Positions 18,110 to 27,385 are shown, counted from the first letter of the stretch. The stretch: 52,386 nucleotides of DNA from JADFOJ01 sp041580235 (GCA_041580235.1 JBFGEG010000008.1:1-52386), one strand, 5' to 3'. Numbers and translations: made by a program. The notes: generated by a model from the letters alone, not told the origin.

Positions 18110-19489
18110 ATGAGCACCAAGCCGACCATCGTGGTGGTGATCCTGGCCGTGATCGGTGTGGTGGCCGCCGTCGTGCTCTGGCGCGCCACGCCCGGCGAGG
18201 CCGTGACCTCCGGCCCCCCCGGCGGCGGGGTCAGGCTGGCGGCGACGGCCGGCGTCCCCGTCGAAGCCGTCGATCGCATCACGCTGGCGCGGCTGGACGA
18301 GCCGACCCTGGTGTTTGCCAGGGCGGACGGAGGCTGGATGCAGATCGAGCCCTTCCGCTACCCGATGCAGTTCTACTCCATGCGGCAGCTGGCCGAGCTG
18401 GCCGCGGAGATCACGGTCGTCGCCCGGATCGATCCCCAAGAGCAGTCGGGCACCGACCTCGGACTCGACCCGCCCTTGACCGTGCTCACCTGCGGGTGGC
18501 CCGACGGGGAGGTCACCCTGCAGCTCGGCCGCCGCGGGGTGGCAGGTCGGTCCTACCTGCGGGCGAAGGGCGATCCGACGATCCACGTGGTGACGGGCGA
18601 GCTGTACGAGCGGGCGGTGGAAACCGACCCGAAGAACTGGCGCGACCGGACGCTCTTCGCGGGGCTGAGCGCCGACACCGATCACGTCGAGATCGCCGAC
18701 GGGCTGAACCGCACGGTGATCGAGCGGGTGGGCAAGCGGTGGATGATGATCGAGCCCCTGCGAACGCGGGCCGACGAGCTCACCCGCAACGAGCTGTTCT
18801 CGGCCCTGGCGCGGGCCCGCTCGGACGGCTTCATCCTCGATCAGCCCGATGATCTGGCCAAGTTTGGCCTCGCGGAGCCGGCCGCCGGTCTCGTCGTGCG
18901 GGCGACCGCACGCACGGCCGACGGCGAGTCCACGGTCCAGGAGCAGCGGCTGCTCGTCGGCTCGAGAATGGGCGTGGGGTCGGAGGACCGGTTCGCCCTG
19001 GTGCAGGGGCGGCCCGTCGTGGTGCGGCTGCCCGAGCCCGTGCTGCGGGCCTTGTTCGTGCCGCTCTCGACGCTGATCGACCCCACGGCAAGCGGCGTCA
19101 ACGCGGCAGACGTCAAGACGATCGTCATCCGGCGAGCGGGCGGCGAGCTGCGGCTGCAACGCGATCTGGAGCGATGGCTCGCGCCCGACCTCGGCGCCGA
19201 GGTCTCGGCCGAGAGAGTGGAGACGCTGCTGGACCTTCTGACGCGGCAGCGGGCGGCTCAGGTCGAGATCGTCGCGCCGCTGCCGGCCGGCGTCATGAGC
19301 GTGACCCTGTACGGCTTCGGGGGCCGCCCGCTCGACACGGTTCGAATCGTCTCCCACCCCGACCGCAAGGGTCTTGGCCTCGAAAACGGGGACAACGTCC
19401 TACGCATCTTCCCGCCGGACCGCCGGATTCCGGTCACCGCCGAGGACTTCGGCATCGAGGTCGCGGCCGAGACGCAGGCCTCACCGTAG
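18110..19489 (+). CDS. DUF4340 membrane-anchored protein
   Basis: 459 residues, starting one base after the GldG-like stop. One N-terminal membrane anchor (about 6-25) is followed by two or three copies of the DUF4340 pattern, seen as VDRITLARLDEPTLVFARADGG, FILDQPDDLAKFGLAEP and the repeated DADHVEIAD-like strands. DUF4340 proteins regularly lie behind GldG-like genes and are presumed to be envelope partners of this ABC system; no biochemical role is established. Its last nine bases overlap the 3' end of the opposing M1-type peptidase gene, and no terminator is visible there. Confidence 0.88.
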   Translation: MSTKPTIVVVILAVIGVVAAVVLWRATPGEAVTSGPPGGGVRLAATAGVPVEAVDRITLARLDEPTLVFARADGGWMQIEPFRYPMQFYSMRQLAELAAEITVVARIDPQEQSGTDLGLDPPLTVLTCGWPDGEVTLQLGRRGVAGRSYLRAKGDPTIHVVTGELYERAVETDPKNWRDRTLFAGLSADTDHVEIADGLNRTVIERVGKRWMMIEPLRTRADELTRNELFSALARARSDGFILDQPDDLAKFGLAEPAAGLVVRATARTADGESTVQEQRLLVGSRMGVGSEDRFALVQGRPVVVRLPEPVLRALFVPLSTLIDPTASGVNAADVKTIVIRRAGGELRLQRDLERWLAPDLGAEVSAERVETLLDLLTRQRAAQVEIVAPLPAGVMSVTLYGFGGRPLDTVRIVSHPDRKGLGLENGDNVLRIFPPDRRIPVTAEDFGIEVAAETQASP

Positions 19490-21430
19490 GCCGAGTCGCC
19501 GGTCGGGCTCGAACACACGCCGCGCAACGACGCTGCCGTTGCTCCAGACGATGGTCGTGTCACGTGTGTAGAACAGCACGAGCCGCAGCCGGCTCCAGCC
19601 CGCCTCGCCGTTGCTGTGAAACACCGTGATGAAGCGGCCGGGGTGATCGGGGTGCTGCATCGTGTGAAGGACCGCCTGGGAGGGCTCGCGGTACGCGACG
19701 CCGCCGACGATGAAGCCGCGCTCGTCGATGATGATGGGATCCGTCACACGTCGAAGCAGGGACTCGTGGTCGCGGATCATGGGCGCCCCGATGATCAGGA
19801 GGTTCTCACCCGCCGGATCCGGGTCGAGCTGGTCCAGCAGGGCCCGGGCGTGCGGCCGCGACTCGTCACACGCCACCGCGACCCCGCCCCGGCCGGTGGT
19901 GCCGGCGATGGTGGGGATGATCTGATCCGGCGGCAGCACGCGGTACAGGCTGAACTGCGGGTCGATCTCGAAGCGCTCGCCGTCGATGGCCTCGGTGACG
20001 AGATGCCAGCCCCGGTCGTACTGCGCCCCAAACGCCGCGCGGGCGTCGGCCGGATCGCCGGGAATCGTTCTGGGCACCGTGTGCTCCCGCACCCACAGCT
20101 CGAACATCCCGTCGAGCCAGCCCGGCGGGCGGTCGGGCGCGATGGTCGCCTCGAATGCCGCCTGGATGTCCGCCCACCCCGCCCGCTGGCCCAGGTGGAT
20201 CTCGGCAAAGCGACGAAGGCTCGTCCAGGGAACCTCGCCGGGGGAAGTTTGGGCGTCGTAGGACGCCAGCCGGCTCAGCATGATGAAGAAGAACGCCCCC
20301 TTGTCGTACCCGACGAAGCGGTCGAGGCCGGCGTCGCGACCGAACATGCCCAGCGGTCCGTCGTCGAGGCTGTCCGGATCGGTCGACAGCTTCATCAGGA
20401 TCCCCCGGCGGTACTCGAGACCGGCCTGCTCGCCCCCCTCGACGATCCGGCGAAAGTAGTTGGCGCAGAAGCTCGTCAGGGCCTCGCACCAGTTGCCGTC
20501 CCGGGGGTCGACGTACACGCCGTTGCCCCACCAGTTGTGAACGAGCTCGTGGTCGAGGTATCCCGGCGCCAGCGACCGCGGCGCCATGGCCACCACCCGC
20601 GGCCCCAGCAACGTGAAACCCGGATAGGCGAAGCCCGACGAGAAGAAGTTCTCGACGATGGAGAATCGCTTGTATGGAAACGGTCCCAGCAGCGGCGTGT
20701 ACAGGTCGAGATACTCGCACGCGGCATCGAGGAACATCGGCGCCAGCCGATCGTGCTCCGGCGGCACCTGCATGACCACGTCCACCGGGCCGCTCGGGGT
20801 CTCGTGCCGCCGGCCGTGCAGTCCGTGCTGCCCGCCGGCGACGGCCAGGCCGTCCACGGCGCGGGGTGTGCGCCAGCTCCACACCGGTTCGTCGAGGCTG
20901 CCCGCGTGCGCGGCCGGATCGCCGGAGGCGACGAGTGCCCAGCCCTCCAGCGGCTCGAGATCAATGCCGATGAGGTGCAGGGCGGGGAGTCCGTCGTCGC
21001 CGATCGGCAGCGGATGCCAGGCGGCACCGTCGGCGAGAAAGACGCCCTCCGGGCCGATGTGAGCCCGGACCGACTGGTTGTGAATCCGGCCCGGCCGCTC
21101 GCCCGCTGCGACGTCCTGGAGAAACGTCGCGGCGTAGGTGATGACCAGCTCGCAGCGCGATCCGGGCAGTTCAACGGAGAGGATGGAGAGTCCCGGCTCA
21201 TCGCCGTCCGGGCGGCGGCGGAGCTCGGTGGGGGCCCCGTTCAGCAGAGACTCGCTGATCGCGGCCTCGCTGATCAGACGCAGCTCCAGGGTGCCCCGCC
21301 CGCGGGCGTGCAGACGCGAGATCACCGTGGCGGTGTGCGTGTCGGGCGACAGCGCGACGCGGAGGTGCTGATCCTCCACGACGGGAACGCCGGTCAGGAT
21401 GCAGGCCAGCGCGGCGACTGATGTGATCAT
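19481..21430 (-). CDS. M1-type gluzincin aminopeptidase, probably exported
   Basis: 649 residues from the ATG at 21430, one base after the ribD stop, so the two are probably translationally coupled. A short hydrophobic start (TSVAALACILTGVPVV) may be a signal peptide, though it lacks the usual basic residues. The zinc site is HELVHNWWGN (294-303), with the third ligand Glu316 in NWCEALTSF. That is one residue closer than in classical M1 enzymes, a spacing I associate with a bacterial subgroup. The preceding FSSGFAYPGFTLLG segment stands where GAMEN is found in true aminopeptidases, so exopeptidase specificity is uncertain. The C-terminal third holds a separate alpha/beta region. It is the last gene of the fusA operon. 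Confidence 0.85.
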   Translation of the reverse strand: MITSVAALACILTGVPVVEDQHLRVALSPDTHTATVISRLHARGRGTLELRLISEAAISESLLNGAPTELRRRPDGDEPGLSILSVELPGSRCELVITYAATFLQDVAAGERPGRIHNQSVRAHIGPEGVFLADGAAWHPLPIGDDGLPALHLIGIDLEPLEGWALVASGDPAAHAGSLDEPVWSWRTPRAVDGLAVAGGQHGLHGRRHETPSGPVDVVMQVPPEHDRLAPMFLDAACEYLDLYTPLLGPFPYKRFSIVENFFSSGFAYPGFTLLGPRVVAMAPRSLAPGYLDHELVHNWWGNGVYVDPRDGNWCEALTSFCANYFRRIVEGGEQAGLEYRRGILMKLSTDPDSLDDGPLGMFGRDAGLDRFVGYDKGAFFFIMLSRLASYDAQTSPGEVPWTSLRRFAEIHLGQRAGWADIQAAFEATIAPDRPPGWLDGMFELWVREHTVPRTIPGDPADARAAFGAQYDRGWHLVTEAIDGERFEIDPQFSLYRVLPPDQIIPTIAGTTGRGGVAVACDESRPHARALLDQLDPDPAGENLLIIGAPMIRDHESLLRRVTDPIIIDERGFIVGGVAYREPSQAVLHTMQHPDHPGRFITVFHSNGEAGWSRLRLVLFYTRDTTIVWSNGSVVARRVFEPDRRLGLR

Positions 21431-21431
21431 C

Positions 21432-22547
21432 TCACAAGACTCCGTACTGCAGCAGCACATCGTCGCCGCGGCGGCGGACGTTCCACAGGTCGAGCCGGCA
21501 GCCGTCGAGCAGCGTCTCCGCCGTGAGACCGCGGACACAGGGTATCGCCGCGTCGTCACCGAGGAGCAGGGGGGTCACGAACACCCACGCCTCGTTAATC
21601 AGACGTTGCCGGAAGAGCCGGCCGAGCAGGCCCGCCCCGGCCTCGACGAGCACGTGGGCCGTGTCATGGCGGGCGACCAGCTCGCGGAGCACCGGCGTCA
21701 GGGGCAGCTCGTCGCGCTCCATGGGGACAGCGAGCAGCTCGACGCCGGCCGCCCGGAGCCGGGACGCGACGTCGCGCTTCGACTCCAGCTCGCGCTGGCC
21801 GCAGGCCACGACGGTGGGGGCGTGGTCGGCGCTGGTGACGAGCCGGCTCTCAGGCGGGATCTCCAGGTGGGGATCGACGACCACACGCCGCGCGGTGCGG
21901 CGGCGGCGCACCCCGCGGGCGGTGAGGGCCGGATCGTCGGCGAGGACGGTGCCGATCCCGGTGACGATCGCGTCGACGCAGCCGCGCTTGCGATGGACAA
22001 GCCGTCGGCTGGCGGCGTTGCTGATCCACCTGCTCTCGCCGCGCCGCGTTGCGATGCGACCGTCGAGCGTCTGGGCCCACTTGGCGGTGACCCACGGCAG
22101 GCCGTTCACGACGCGGTGAACGAAGGGACGGCTCACGTCAAGGGCGGCCCGGCAGGCGCTGGTGACCACGACGTCGACGCCGGCGGCCCGCAGTCGACCG
22201 CTGCCGCCGGAGGCGACCGCATCCGGCTCCGGGCGGGCGTAGACCACCCGCGCCACGCCGGCGTCGATGAGGGCCTCCGAGCACGGGCCGGTGCGGCCGA
22301 TGTGGTTGCACGGCTCCAGGGTGACGTACGCGGTCGCCCCCCGCGCGCGGCCGTCGGCCCGGCGGAGCGCTTCGATCTCCGCATGAGGGCCGCCGCACGT
22401 GCGGTGGTATCCCCAGCCGACGACCCGGCCGCCCGGCTCGACGATCACGCATCCGACCAGGGGGTTGGGCTCGGCGCCGCCGTGGCCGCGCAGCGCCAGG
22501 CGGGCGGCCATGGACAGGTAGGCGTGATCGGCGGCGCCGGCGGTCAT
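21432..22547 (-). CDS. ribD: Bifunctional riboflavin deaminase/reductase
   Basis: 371 residues, the usual length. The N-terminal cytidine-deaminase-like domain has the zinc motif HAE (55-57) with Cys80 and Cys89 (PCNHIGRTGPC). The C-terminal reductase domain starts at WVTAKWAQTLDGRIATRRGESRWIS. The protein catalyses the second and third steps of riboflavin synthesis from GTP. The start overlaps the stop of the upstream phosphatase gene by four bases. No ribE, ribB or ribH gene is nearby, so riboflavin genes are scattered. No FMN riboswitch is seen, as expected for an internal operon gene. Confidence 0.97.
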   Translation of the reverse strand: MTAGAADHAYLSMAARLALRGHGGAEPNPLVGCVIVEPGGRVVGWGYHRTCGGPHAEIEALRRADGRARGATAYVTLEPCNHIGRTGPCSEALIDAGVARVVYARPEPDAVASGGSGRLRAAGVDVVVTSACRAALDVSRPFVHRVVNGLPWVTAKWAQTLDGRIATRRGESRWISNAASRRLVHRKRGCVDAIVTGIGTVLADDPALTARGVRRRRTARRVVVDPHLEIPPESRLVTSADHAPTVVACGQRELESKRDVASRLRAAGVELLAVPMERDELPLTPVLRELVARHDTAHVLVEAGAGLLGRLFRQRLINEAWVFVTPLLLGDDAAIPCVRGLTAETLLDGCRLDLWNVRRRGDDVLLQYGVL

Positions 22548-23965
22548 GTCCGTGCCATCGCTGCGTGAAGCGGCTGAGACTGCGGTCGGGCGGCCGAGAA
22601 GGTGAGGGCCGTAACCAGCACGTCATCCTCGGCGCGTCCGATCTTGTGCTGGTCCACCGAGGCCGAGATGAACTGGGGCCAGTTGCGCGGCGGCGGCTTT
22701 CGGGTGAGCAGATCCTGCAGACGATCGATTCCGAACTGCCGGCCCCGCCGGTCGCGGGCTTCGATCGCGCCGTCGGTGTAGGCCACGAGAATGTCGCCGG
22801 GGGCGAGCTCCATGACCTGTTCGCCGGGCTCGAACTCCTCGTCCGGCACCGCACCCAGCAGGATCGCCGTCGATGGAAGATGACGTACCACGCCGTTGAC
22901 GCCGCGGAGCAGGGCCGGCGGGTGCCCGCCGCTGGCCCAGCGGACCTCGCCGAGGTAGGGGTCGAGCGTCATGCCGATGGCGCTGGCGTAGATGTCGTGC
23001 TTGACCATGGTCAGGCTGATGTAACGGTTGAGCAGGGTGAGCACCTCGCCCGGCCCGACCTTCGGCGACTCGGCGCGGATCCGCTCCAGCTCCCCGTAGA
23101 TCCGGTTGACGGTCAGCGCCGCGGCCAGACCGTGGCCCGTGACGTCGATCAGGGTGGCGTGGACGAGACCTTCCGGCCCCACGTTGACGTGCAGGAAGTC
23201 CCCGCCCAGCTCACGCATGGGCTTGTACGTGTACTGCACGCGGACGAAGCCGTCGTCGTATTCGCTGGGGAACATGCTCTCGTGGATGGTGCGGGCCCGG
23301 CCGAGCTCCTGACGCATGGCCCGGAAGTGCCGCCCGATCATGTCGGTTCGGAACCGCCGGCTGTGGGTGCGCAGCCGCCACCCGCAGATCATGAGGCCGG
23401 GCACGAGGATCCCCGGGCTGAACATCACCGAGAGCATCCGCGTCACGAGGCTTGTTCCGTTCTCGACGAAGATCATGTGGATCGCCCAGATCGTCATCAG
23501 CGGCAGGATCGGCCGCAGCGAATCGCGCGGGGTCCACGGCAGGAACAGGCACGCGGTCAGGTGCCAGAAGAAGATCGCCACGATGACCCCGAACAGGAAC
23601 GTGTAGCCGAGCCATTCAACGGCAAAACGGGCACACAACGACACCGCGCCCAGGGCAAGGATCATCCACGACGCGGCATGCAGAATGCTCTGGCGGTCCT
23701 CGTAACGCCCACGCCGGAAGTAGAACGCGGCGACGATGGCCAGGGACAGCGCCCCTTCCACGGTGGTCACCGTGGTCGCGCCGACCAGCGCGCGATCCAC
23801 GTCGGTGCCGGAGTAGCTCAGCAGCGATGATGCCCGCCACAGGAACTTGGCGGTCCCCAGGGCGAAGAAGGCGATGCACAGCCAGCCGAAGCGGCGACGC
23901 AACCACGACTCGAGCTCGTGCTCGTACTCATGGCGGAACATGACCTGGCTGGTGTCGGGAGCCAT
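22544..23965 (-). CDS. Membrane SpoIIE/PP2C-type protein phosphatase
   Basis: 473 residues from the ATG at 23965; an in-frame ATG at 23941 is a possible alternative. About six membrane segments fill residues 25-195. A linker helix leads into a PP2C SpoIIE domain (about 235-465). The metal-binding aspartates are present: GGDF (Asp256), IDVTGHG (Asp274), YTDG (Asp398) and EDDVL (Asp447-448). It should remove phosphate from Ser/Thr of a partner such as an anti-sigma antagonist, but no such partner is next to it. It lies 33 bp behind fusA and overlaps ribD, so it seems to be in one operon with an elongation factor and a riboflavin gene. Confidence 0.92.
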   Translation of the reverse strand: MAPDTSQVMFRHEYEHELESWLRRRFGWLCIAFFALGTAKFLWRASSLLSYSGTDVDRALVGATTVTTVEGALSLAIVAAFYFRRGRYEDRQSILHAASWMILALGAVSLCARFAVEWLGYTFLFGVIVAIFFWHLTACLFLPWTPRDSLRPILPLMTIWAIHMIFVENGTSLVTRMLSVMFSPGILVPGLMICGWRLRTHSRRFRTDMIGRHFRAMRQELGRARTIHESMFPSEYDDGFVRVQYTYKPMRELGGDFLHVNVGPEGLVHATLIDVTGHGLAAALTVNRIYGELERIRAESPKVGPGEVLTLLNRYISLTMVKHDIYASAIGMTLDPYLGEVRWASGGHPPALLRGVNGVVRHLPSTAILLGAVPDEEFEPGEQVMELAPGDILVAYTDGAIEARDRRGRQFGIDRLQDLLTRKPPPRNWPQFISASVDQHKIGRAEDDVLVTALTFSAARPQSQPLHAAMART

Positions 23966-23998
23966 GGGAGCGAGCGGCGGACAGCGCTCGCTCTATTA

Positions 23999-26113
23999 TT
24001 ACGCTCGGGCCAGGACCTCGTCGCGGAGCCGGTCGGGCATGAGCCGATACTCGCTCGGCTCCATCGAGCTGGTGGCCCGGCCCTGGGTCAGCCCACGAAG
24101 GATGGTCGTGTAGCCGAACATCTCCGAGAGCGGCACGTCGGCCGTGATGATCCGGACCGTGCCTCGCAGCTCCGTCTCGATGATCTGGCCGCGCCGGCTC
24201 GACAGGTCGCCGCTGACGGCGCCGAAGAACTCGTCGGGCGTCACGACCGCGACCTTCATGATGGGCTCGAGCAGGGCCAGCTTCGCCTGCGTGCACGCTT
24301 CGCGGAAGGCGAGGGCACCCGCCTGCTCGAACGCGAGCGGGCTGGAGTCGACCTCGTGATAGGACCCGTCCACGAGCTCGACGAGCACGTTGACGACGGG
24401 GTAGCCTCCCAGGATTCCCGAGCGGGCGGCGCCGCGGACGCCCGCCTCGACCGACGGAATCATCGGCCGCGGGATGGCGCCCCCGGTGATCTTGTCGATC
24501 ACGACGATGCCCTCGGTCATCTCCAGTTCGCGATCCGCGGCCTCGGCCGGCGAGATGGGCGTGACGTTGATGACCACGTCGCCATACTGCCCGCGGCCGC
24601 CCGTCTGTTTGACGAACTTGCCTCGCACGTCGTTGGCGGCGGACGTGATGGTCTCGCGATAGCTCACACGCGGCGTGCCGAAGTTGACGGCGACCTTGCG
24701 ATCCCTCACGAGCTTGTGCTTGATGATTTCCAGGTGCAGCTCGCCCATCCCGGCGATGATCGTCTCGCCCGTCTCCTCGTTGTAGGTGAAGTGGAACGAT
24801 GGGTCTTCCCGGTTGATCGTGGCCATCGCGTCGGCGAGGCGCTTCTTATCGTCGCTGGTGGACGGCTCGATCGACATGGTGATGACCGGTTCGGGGAAGG
24901 CGATCCGCTCCAGGATCACGGGCTGCTCGCTGTCACACAGGGTGTCGCCGGTGACGGAGTGCTTGGGCCCGATGACGGCCGCGATCTGCCCCGCCTCGAT
25001 CGCCTCGAGGGGGACGCGGTCCTTGGCGTGCATCTCGAAGATCCGGGAGATGATCTCCTTCTTGCGGTTGATCGGGTTGAGCAGCCGCGAGCCCTTCGTG
25101 ATCCGGCCGGAATAGACCCGGACATAGGTCAAATCGCCGTGGATGTCGGAGACGACCTTGAACACGAGGGCGGAGAACGGGGCGTCGGTGGTCCGGGCCC
25201 GCGAGATCTTCTTCAAGGGATCGGCGGGGTCCGTTCCCTCGACCTCGGGCACCTCCGTGGGGTTCGGGAGATAGTCGATGACGCCGTTGAGCAGACGCTG
25301 AATGCCGATGTTCCGCAGCGCCGCCCCGCAGAACACCGGGACGCAGCGCAGCTCGATGGTGCCGCGTCGGAGGGCGGCCCGGATCTGATCGGGGGTGATC
25401 GACGACTCGTCCTCGACATACTGCTCGGTCAGGTTGTCGTCGAGCTCGGCCGCCTTCTCCACGAGCGTGTGATGCCACCGCTGGGCGGTCTCGGTCATGT
25501 CGTCGGGAATCGGCCGCTGTTCGATCCTCGCCCCCAGCTCGCTGGCGTCGAAGTAGTAGGCGGTCATCTCCAGCAGGTCGACGATACCCTCCAGTTCGTT
25601 GCCGGCCCCGATGGGCAGCTGAACGGCGATGGGATTGGCGCCGAGGCGCTCGGTGATCGATGTGAAGCTGTGCTCGAAGTTGGCGCCGACCTTGTCCATC
25701 TTGTTGATGAAGCAGATGCGGGGCACCTCGTACCGGTCCGCCTGCCGCCAGACGGTCTCGGACTGAGCCTCCACGCCTTCCTTGCCGTCGAAGACGGCGA
25801 CCATGCCGTCGAGCACGCGCAGCGACCGCTCGACCTCGATCGTGAAGTCGACGTGACCCGGCGTGTCGATGAGGTTGATCGTGTACGTCTCGCCGCCATA
25901 GTCCCAGGTGCAGGTCGTGGCCGCCGACTGGATCGTGATGCCGCGCCGCTGCTCCTCCTCGAGAAAATCCATGGTCGCGGTGCCCTCGTGCACCTCACCC
26001 ATCTTGTAGCTGCGGCCGGTGTAATAGAGCACGCGCTCGGTGACCGTCGTCTTGCCCGCGTCGATGTGGGCACAGATTCCGATGTTGCGCAGCTTGTTGA
26101 GGTCGATGGCCAT
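23999..26113 (-). CDS. fusA: Translation elongation factor EF-G (stand-alone copy)
   Basis: 704 residues, full length. G-domain motifs: AHIDAGKT (15-22), the switch I segment with RRGITIQSAAT (56-66), DTPGH (83-87) and NKMD (about 138). Domains II to V follow without gaps. EF-G moves tRNAs and mRNA through the ribosome. The gene is not in a str operon, and the sequence GITIQSAAT rather than GITITSAAT recalls the mitochondrial-EF-G1-like (spdEFG) type known from planctomycetes. That makes a specialised paralogue possible, but this is an inference from a few residues. A leader of about 250 nt precedes it. The Shine-Dalgarno sequence is weak (GAGACGAG region). Confidence 0.95.
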   Translation of the reverse strand: MAIDLNKLRNIGICAHIDAGKTTVTERVLYYTGRSYKMGEVHEGTATMDFLEEEQRRGITIQSAATTCTWDYGGETYTINLIDTPGHVDFTIEVERSLRVLDGMVAVFDGKEGVEAQSETVWRQADRYEVPRICFINKMDKVGANFEHSFTSITERLGANPIAVQLPIGAGNELEGIVDLLEMTAYYFDASELGARIEQRPIPDDMTETAQRWHHTLVEKAAELDDNLTEQYVEDESSITPDQIRAALRRGTIELRCVPVFCGAALRNIGIQRLLNGVIDYLPNPTEVPEVEGTDPADPLKKISRARTTDAPFSALVFKVVSDIHGDLTYVRVYSGRITKGSRLLNPINRKKEIISRIFEMHAKDRVPLEAIEAGQIAAVIGPKHSVTGDTLCDSEQPVILERIAFPEPVITMSIEPSTSDDKKRLADAMATINREDPSFHFTYNEETGETIIAGMGELHLEIIKHKLVRDRKVAVNFGTPRVSYRETITSAANDVRGKFVKQTGGRGQYGDVVINVTPISPAEAADRELEMTEGIVVIDKITGGAIPRPMIPSVEAGVRGAARSGILGGYPVVNVLVELVDGSYHEVDSSPLAFEQAGALAFREACTQAKLALLEPIMKVAVVTPDEFFGAVSGDLSSRRGQIIETELRGTVRIITADVPLSEMFGYTTILRGLTQGRATSSMEPSEYRLMPDRLRDEVLARA

Positions 26114-26339
26114 GACTCGTCTCGTTCCACGTCCCCCGGACCTGTCGCGGGATCCTCGAAGCTCACCGATGGAGCCTTGCTCGACGGTCTGTTATCGGCG
26201 GAATCCTCCGGCCGTTCCAGTTCCAGCCGGAGGTGCGTCCGATCCCGTCTTCCTGCCCGACTTGCGCCGGGCCGTGAGGGACCGGTCAGCACAAGCGGGC
26301 GTTCTCGCCTTCGTCAGGCAACGGTGCTCTCCTTCCAGG

Positions 26340-26366
26340 CCTGGGGGACCGCCCGGCAACCCCAGG
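26340..26366 (-). other. Hairpin at the predicted 5' end of the fusA transcript
   Basis: CCTGGGG and CCCCAGG form a 7-bp stem with a 13-base loop. It begins right at the predicted transcription start of the fusA promoter. It has no T-run and so is not a terminator. A role in message stability or control is possible. The remaining part of the 26114-26410 gap holds nothing else I recognise; a 65-codon open frame in it does not look like a gene. Confidence 0.35.
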
Positions 26367-26373
26367 ACCGCGA

Positions 26374-26401
26374 ATTGTAGGGGAATCACCTGCCGAGTCC
26401 A
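26374..26401 (-). promoter_or_regulatory. Promoter of the fusA-phosphatase-ribD-peptidase operon
   Basis: On the minus strand TGGACT (26401-26396) and TACAAT (26379-26374) are 16 bp apart and match the sigma-70 boxes at four and five of six positions. Transcription would begin near 26367, leaving about 250 nt of leader before the fusA ATG. The element lies next to the stop codon of the RNase HII-like gene. Confidence 0.45.
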
Positions 26402-26410
26402 GTCACCCGC

Positions 26411-27379
26411 TCAGACGTTGCGGATGAGCTGCGCCGGGGAGAGACGAAGACGCTTCAGGACCGGCTTGATCTCAGTGATGTACCGGCGGCCGTCGCCGTA
26501 GTACCCGGCGGTCGGCTTGAGATCGGGCAGCTGCTCCCGGAAGAAGCGGTTGAGCCTCAGCATGATCAGCTCGCGAACGTATTTGGCGGTCATCGAGGCC
26601 AGAGCCACGGGAAAGTAGCGGCCGTCGCCCTCCAGGGCGAAGCTGACCGTGACCTTGGAGTCGCCGCGGCTCAGCGTGTAGCGGCTCAGCGTCGGAGTCT
26701 CGGCGATCACGGAGATCGCGGTGTCCGGCAGGGCGGTGGCGAGCACCTCGGCGTAGCCGGTCCGGCCGCCGTGGCGGTCGAGGATGATCCGCGGGTGCCG
26801 GTCGGGCCAGCGGGCCCAGAGACGCTCGATAAGCCGCACGGCGGTCAGGAAGTTCACGTCGGCCTTGCTGCCGGTCGCCGCCACGCCGCGGTTGAGCGAT
26901 TCCGGATCGATGGCCTCGCACCACATCGCCTCGCACCGGACCGCCGTGCGGGTCATCGCCCGCTGCACTCGACCGCGAGCGATACGCAGCTGATCGACGG
27001 TGTGCGCCAGCGGCAGGGCCGACGTTGTTTCCAGCCACGGGCGTGGGTTGACCTCCGTCTCCAGGGATGCCAGCAGATCGTCTTCCGTCTGCGGCAGGCC
27101 GACCGTGCTCGCGCAGAAGCTCAGAACGCCGCGCTCGAGATGCCTCAGCGGGTGGGTGGCACCATCGTTGGCGCCCTTGAGCTTCTTTGAGTCATCGACG
27201 GCGATCCGACGTTTGCGATCGCTCGCCTTGCGGCACACGGCGCCGCGCAGCAGCCGCCAGAGGTCCGGCGGACCCTCCGCCGGCTCGTGCTGCTCGAGCA
27301 GGAACACGGCACACCCCACGCACAGCGGTCCGAGCAAAGGCCCGTACCCGGCCTCGTCAATACCCGCGTAGATGAGCAC
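26411..27379 (-). CDS. Divergent, enlarged RNase HII-like protein
   Basis: 322 residues from a GTG at 27379, against about 200 for ordinary RNase HII. The N-terminus reads AGIDEAGYGPLLGPL with Asp8-Glu9, matching the catalytic DEAGRGPLxGP of RNase HII, and DSKKL (63-67) matches the conserved DSK. A further candidate acidic ligand is Asp201 in ILDRHGGRTGY. Extra sequence lies between these blocks. The fold and metal site therefore seem kept, but the Gly-Arg-Gly substrate motif (GRG becomes GYG) is changed, and this motif recognises the RNA-DNA junction in true RNase HII. Activity on ribonucleotides in DNA is plausible but not assured. Such proteins are, in my recollection, annotated mainly in planctomycetes. 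Confidence 0.75.
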   Translation of the reverse strand: MLIYAGIDEAGYGPLLGPLCVGCAVFLLEQHEPAEGPPDLWRLLRGAVCRKASDRKRRIAVDDSKKLKGANDGATHPLRHLERGVLSFCASTVGLPQTEDDLLASLETEVNPRPWLETTSALPLAHTVDQLRIARGRVQRAMTRTAVRCEAMWCEAIDPESLNRGVAATGSKADVNFLTAVRLIERLWARWPDRHPRIILDRHGGRTGYAEVLATALPDTAISVIAETPTLSRYTLSRGDSKVTVSFALEGDGRYFPVALASMTAKYVRELIMLRLNRFFREQLPDLKPTAGYYGDGRRYITEIKPVLKRLRLSPAQLIRNV

Positions 27380-27385
27380 GGCCCG

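Noticed and set aside
21399..23830. Two long plus-strand frames opposite ribD and the PP2C phosphatase
   Set aside because: Both lie fully within well-supported minus-strand genes and have no start signals or conserved motifs.
23918..26380. An 820-codon plus-strand open frame opposite fusA
   Set aside because: Antisense shadow; low-complexity Asp/Leu/Gly/His-rich translation, no recognisable family, and fusA on the other strand is complete.
26192..26389. A 65-codon minus-strand frame in the fusA leader
   Set aside because: Basic, low-complexity translation, and no ribosome binding site; more likely untranslated leader.
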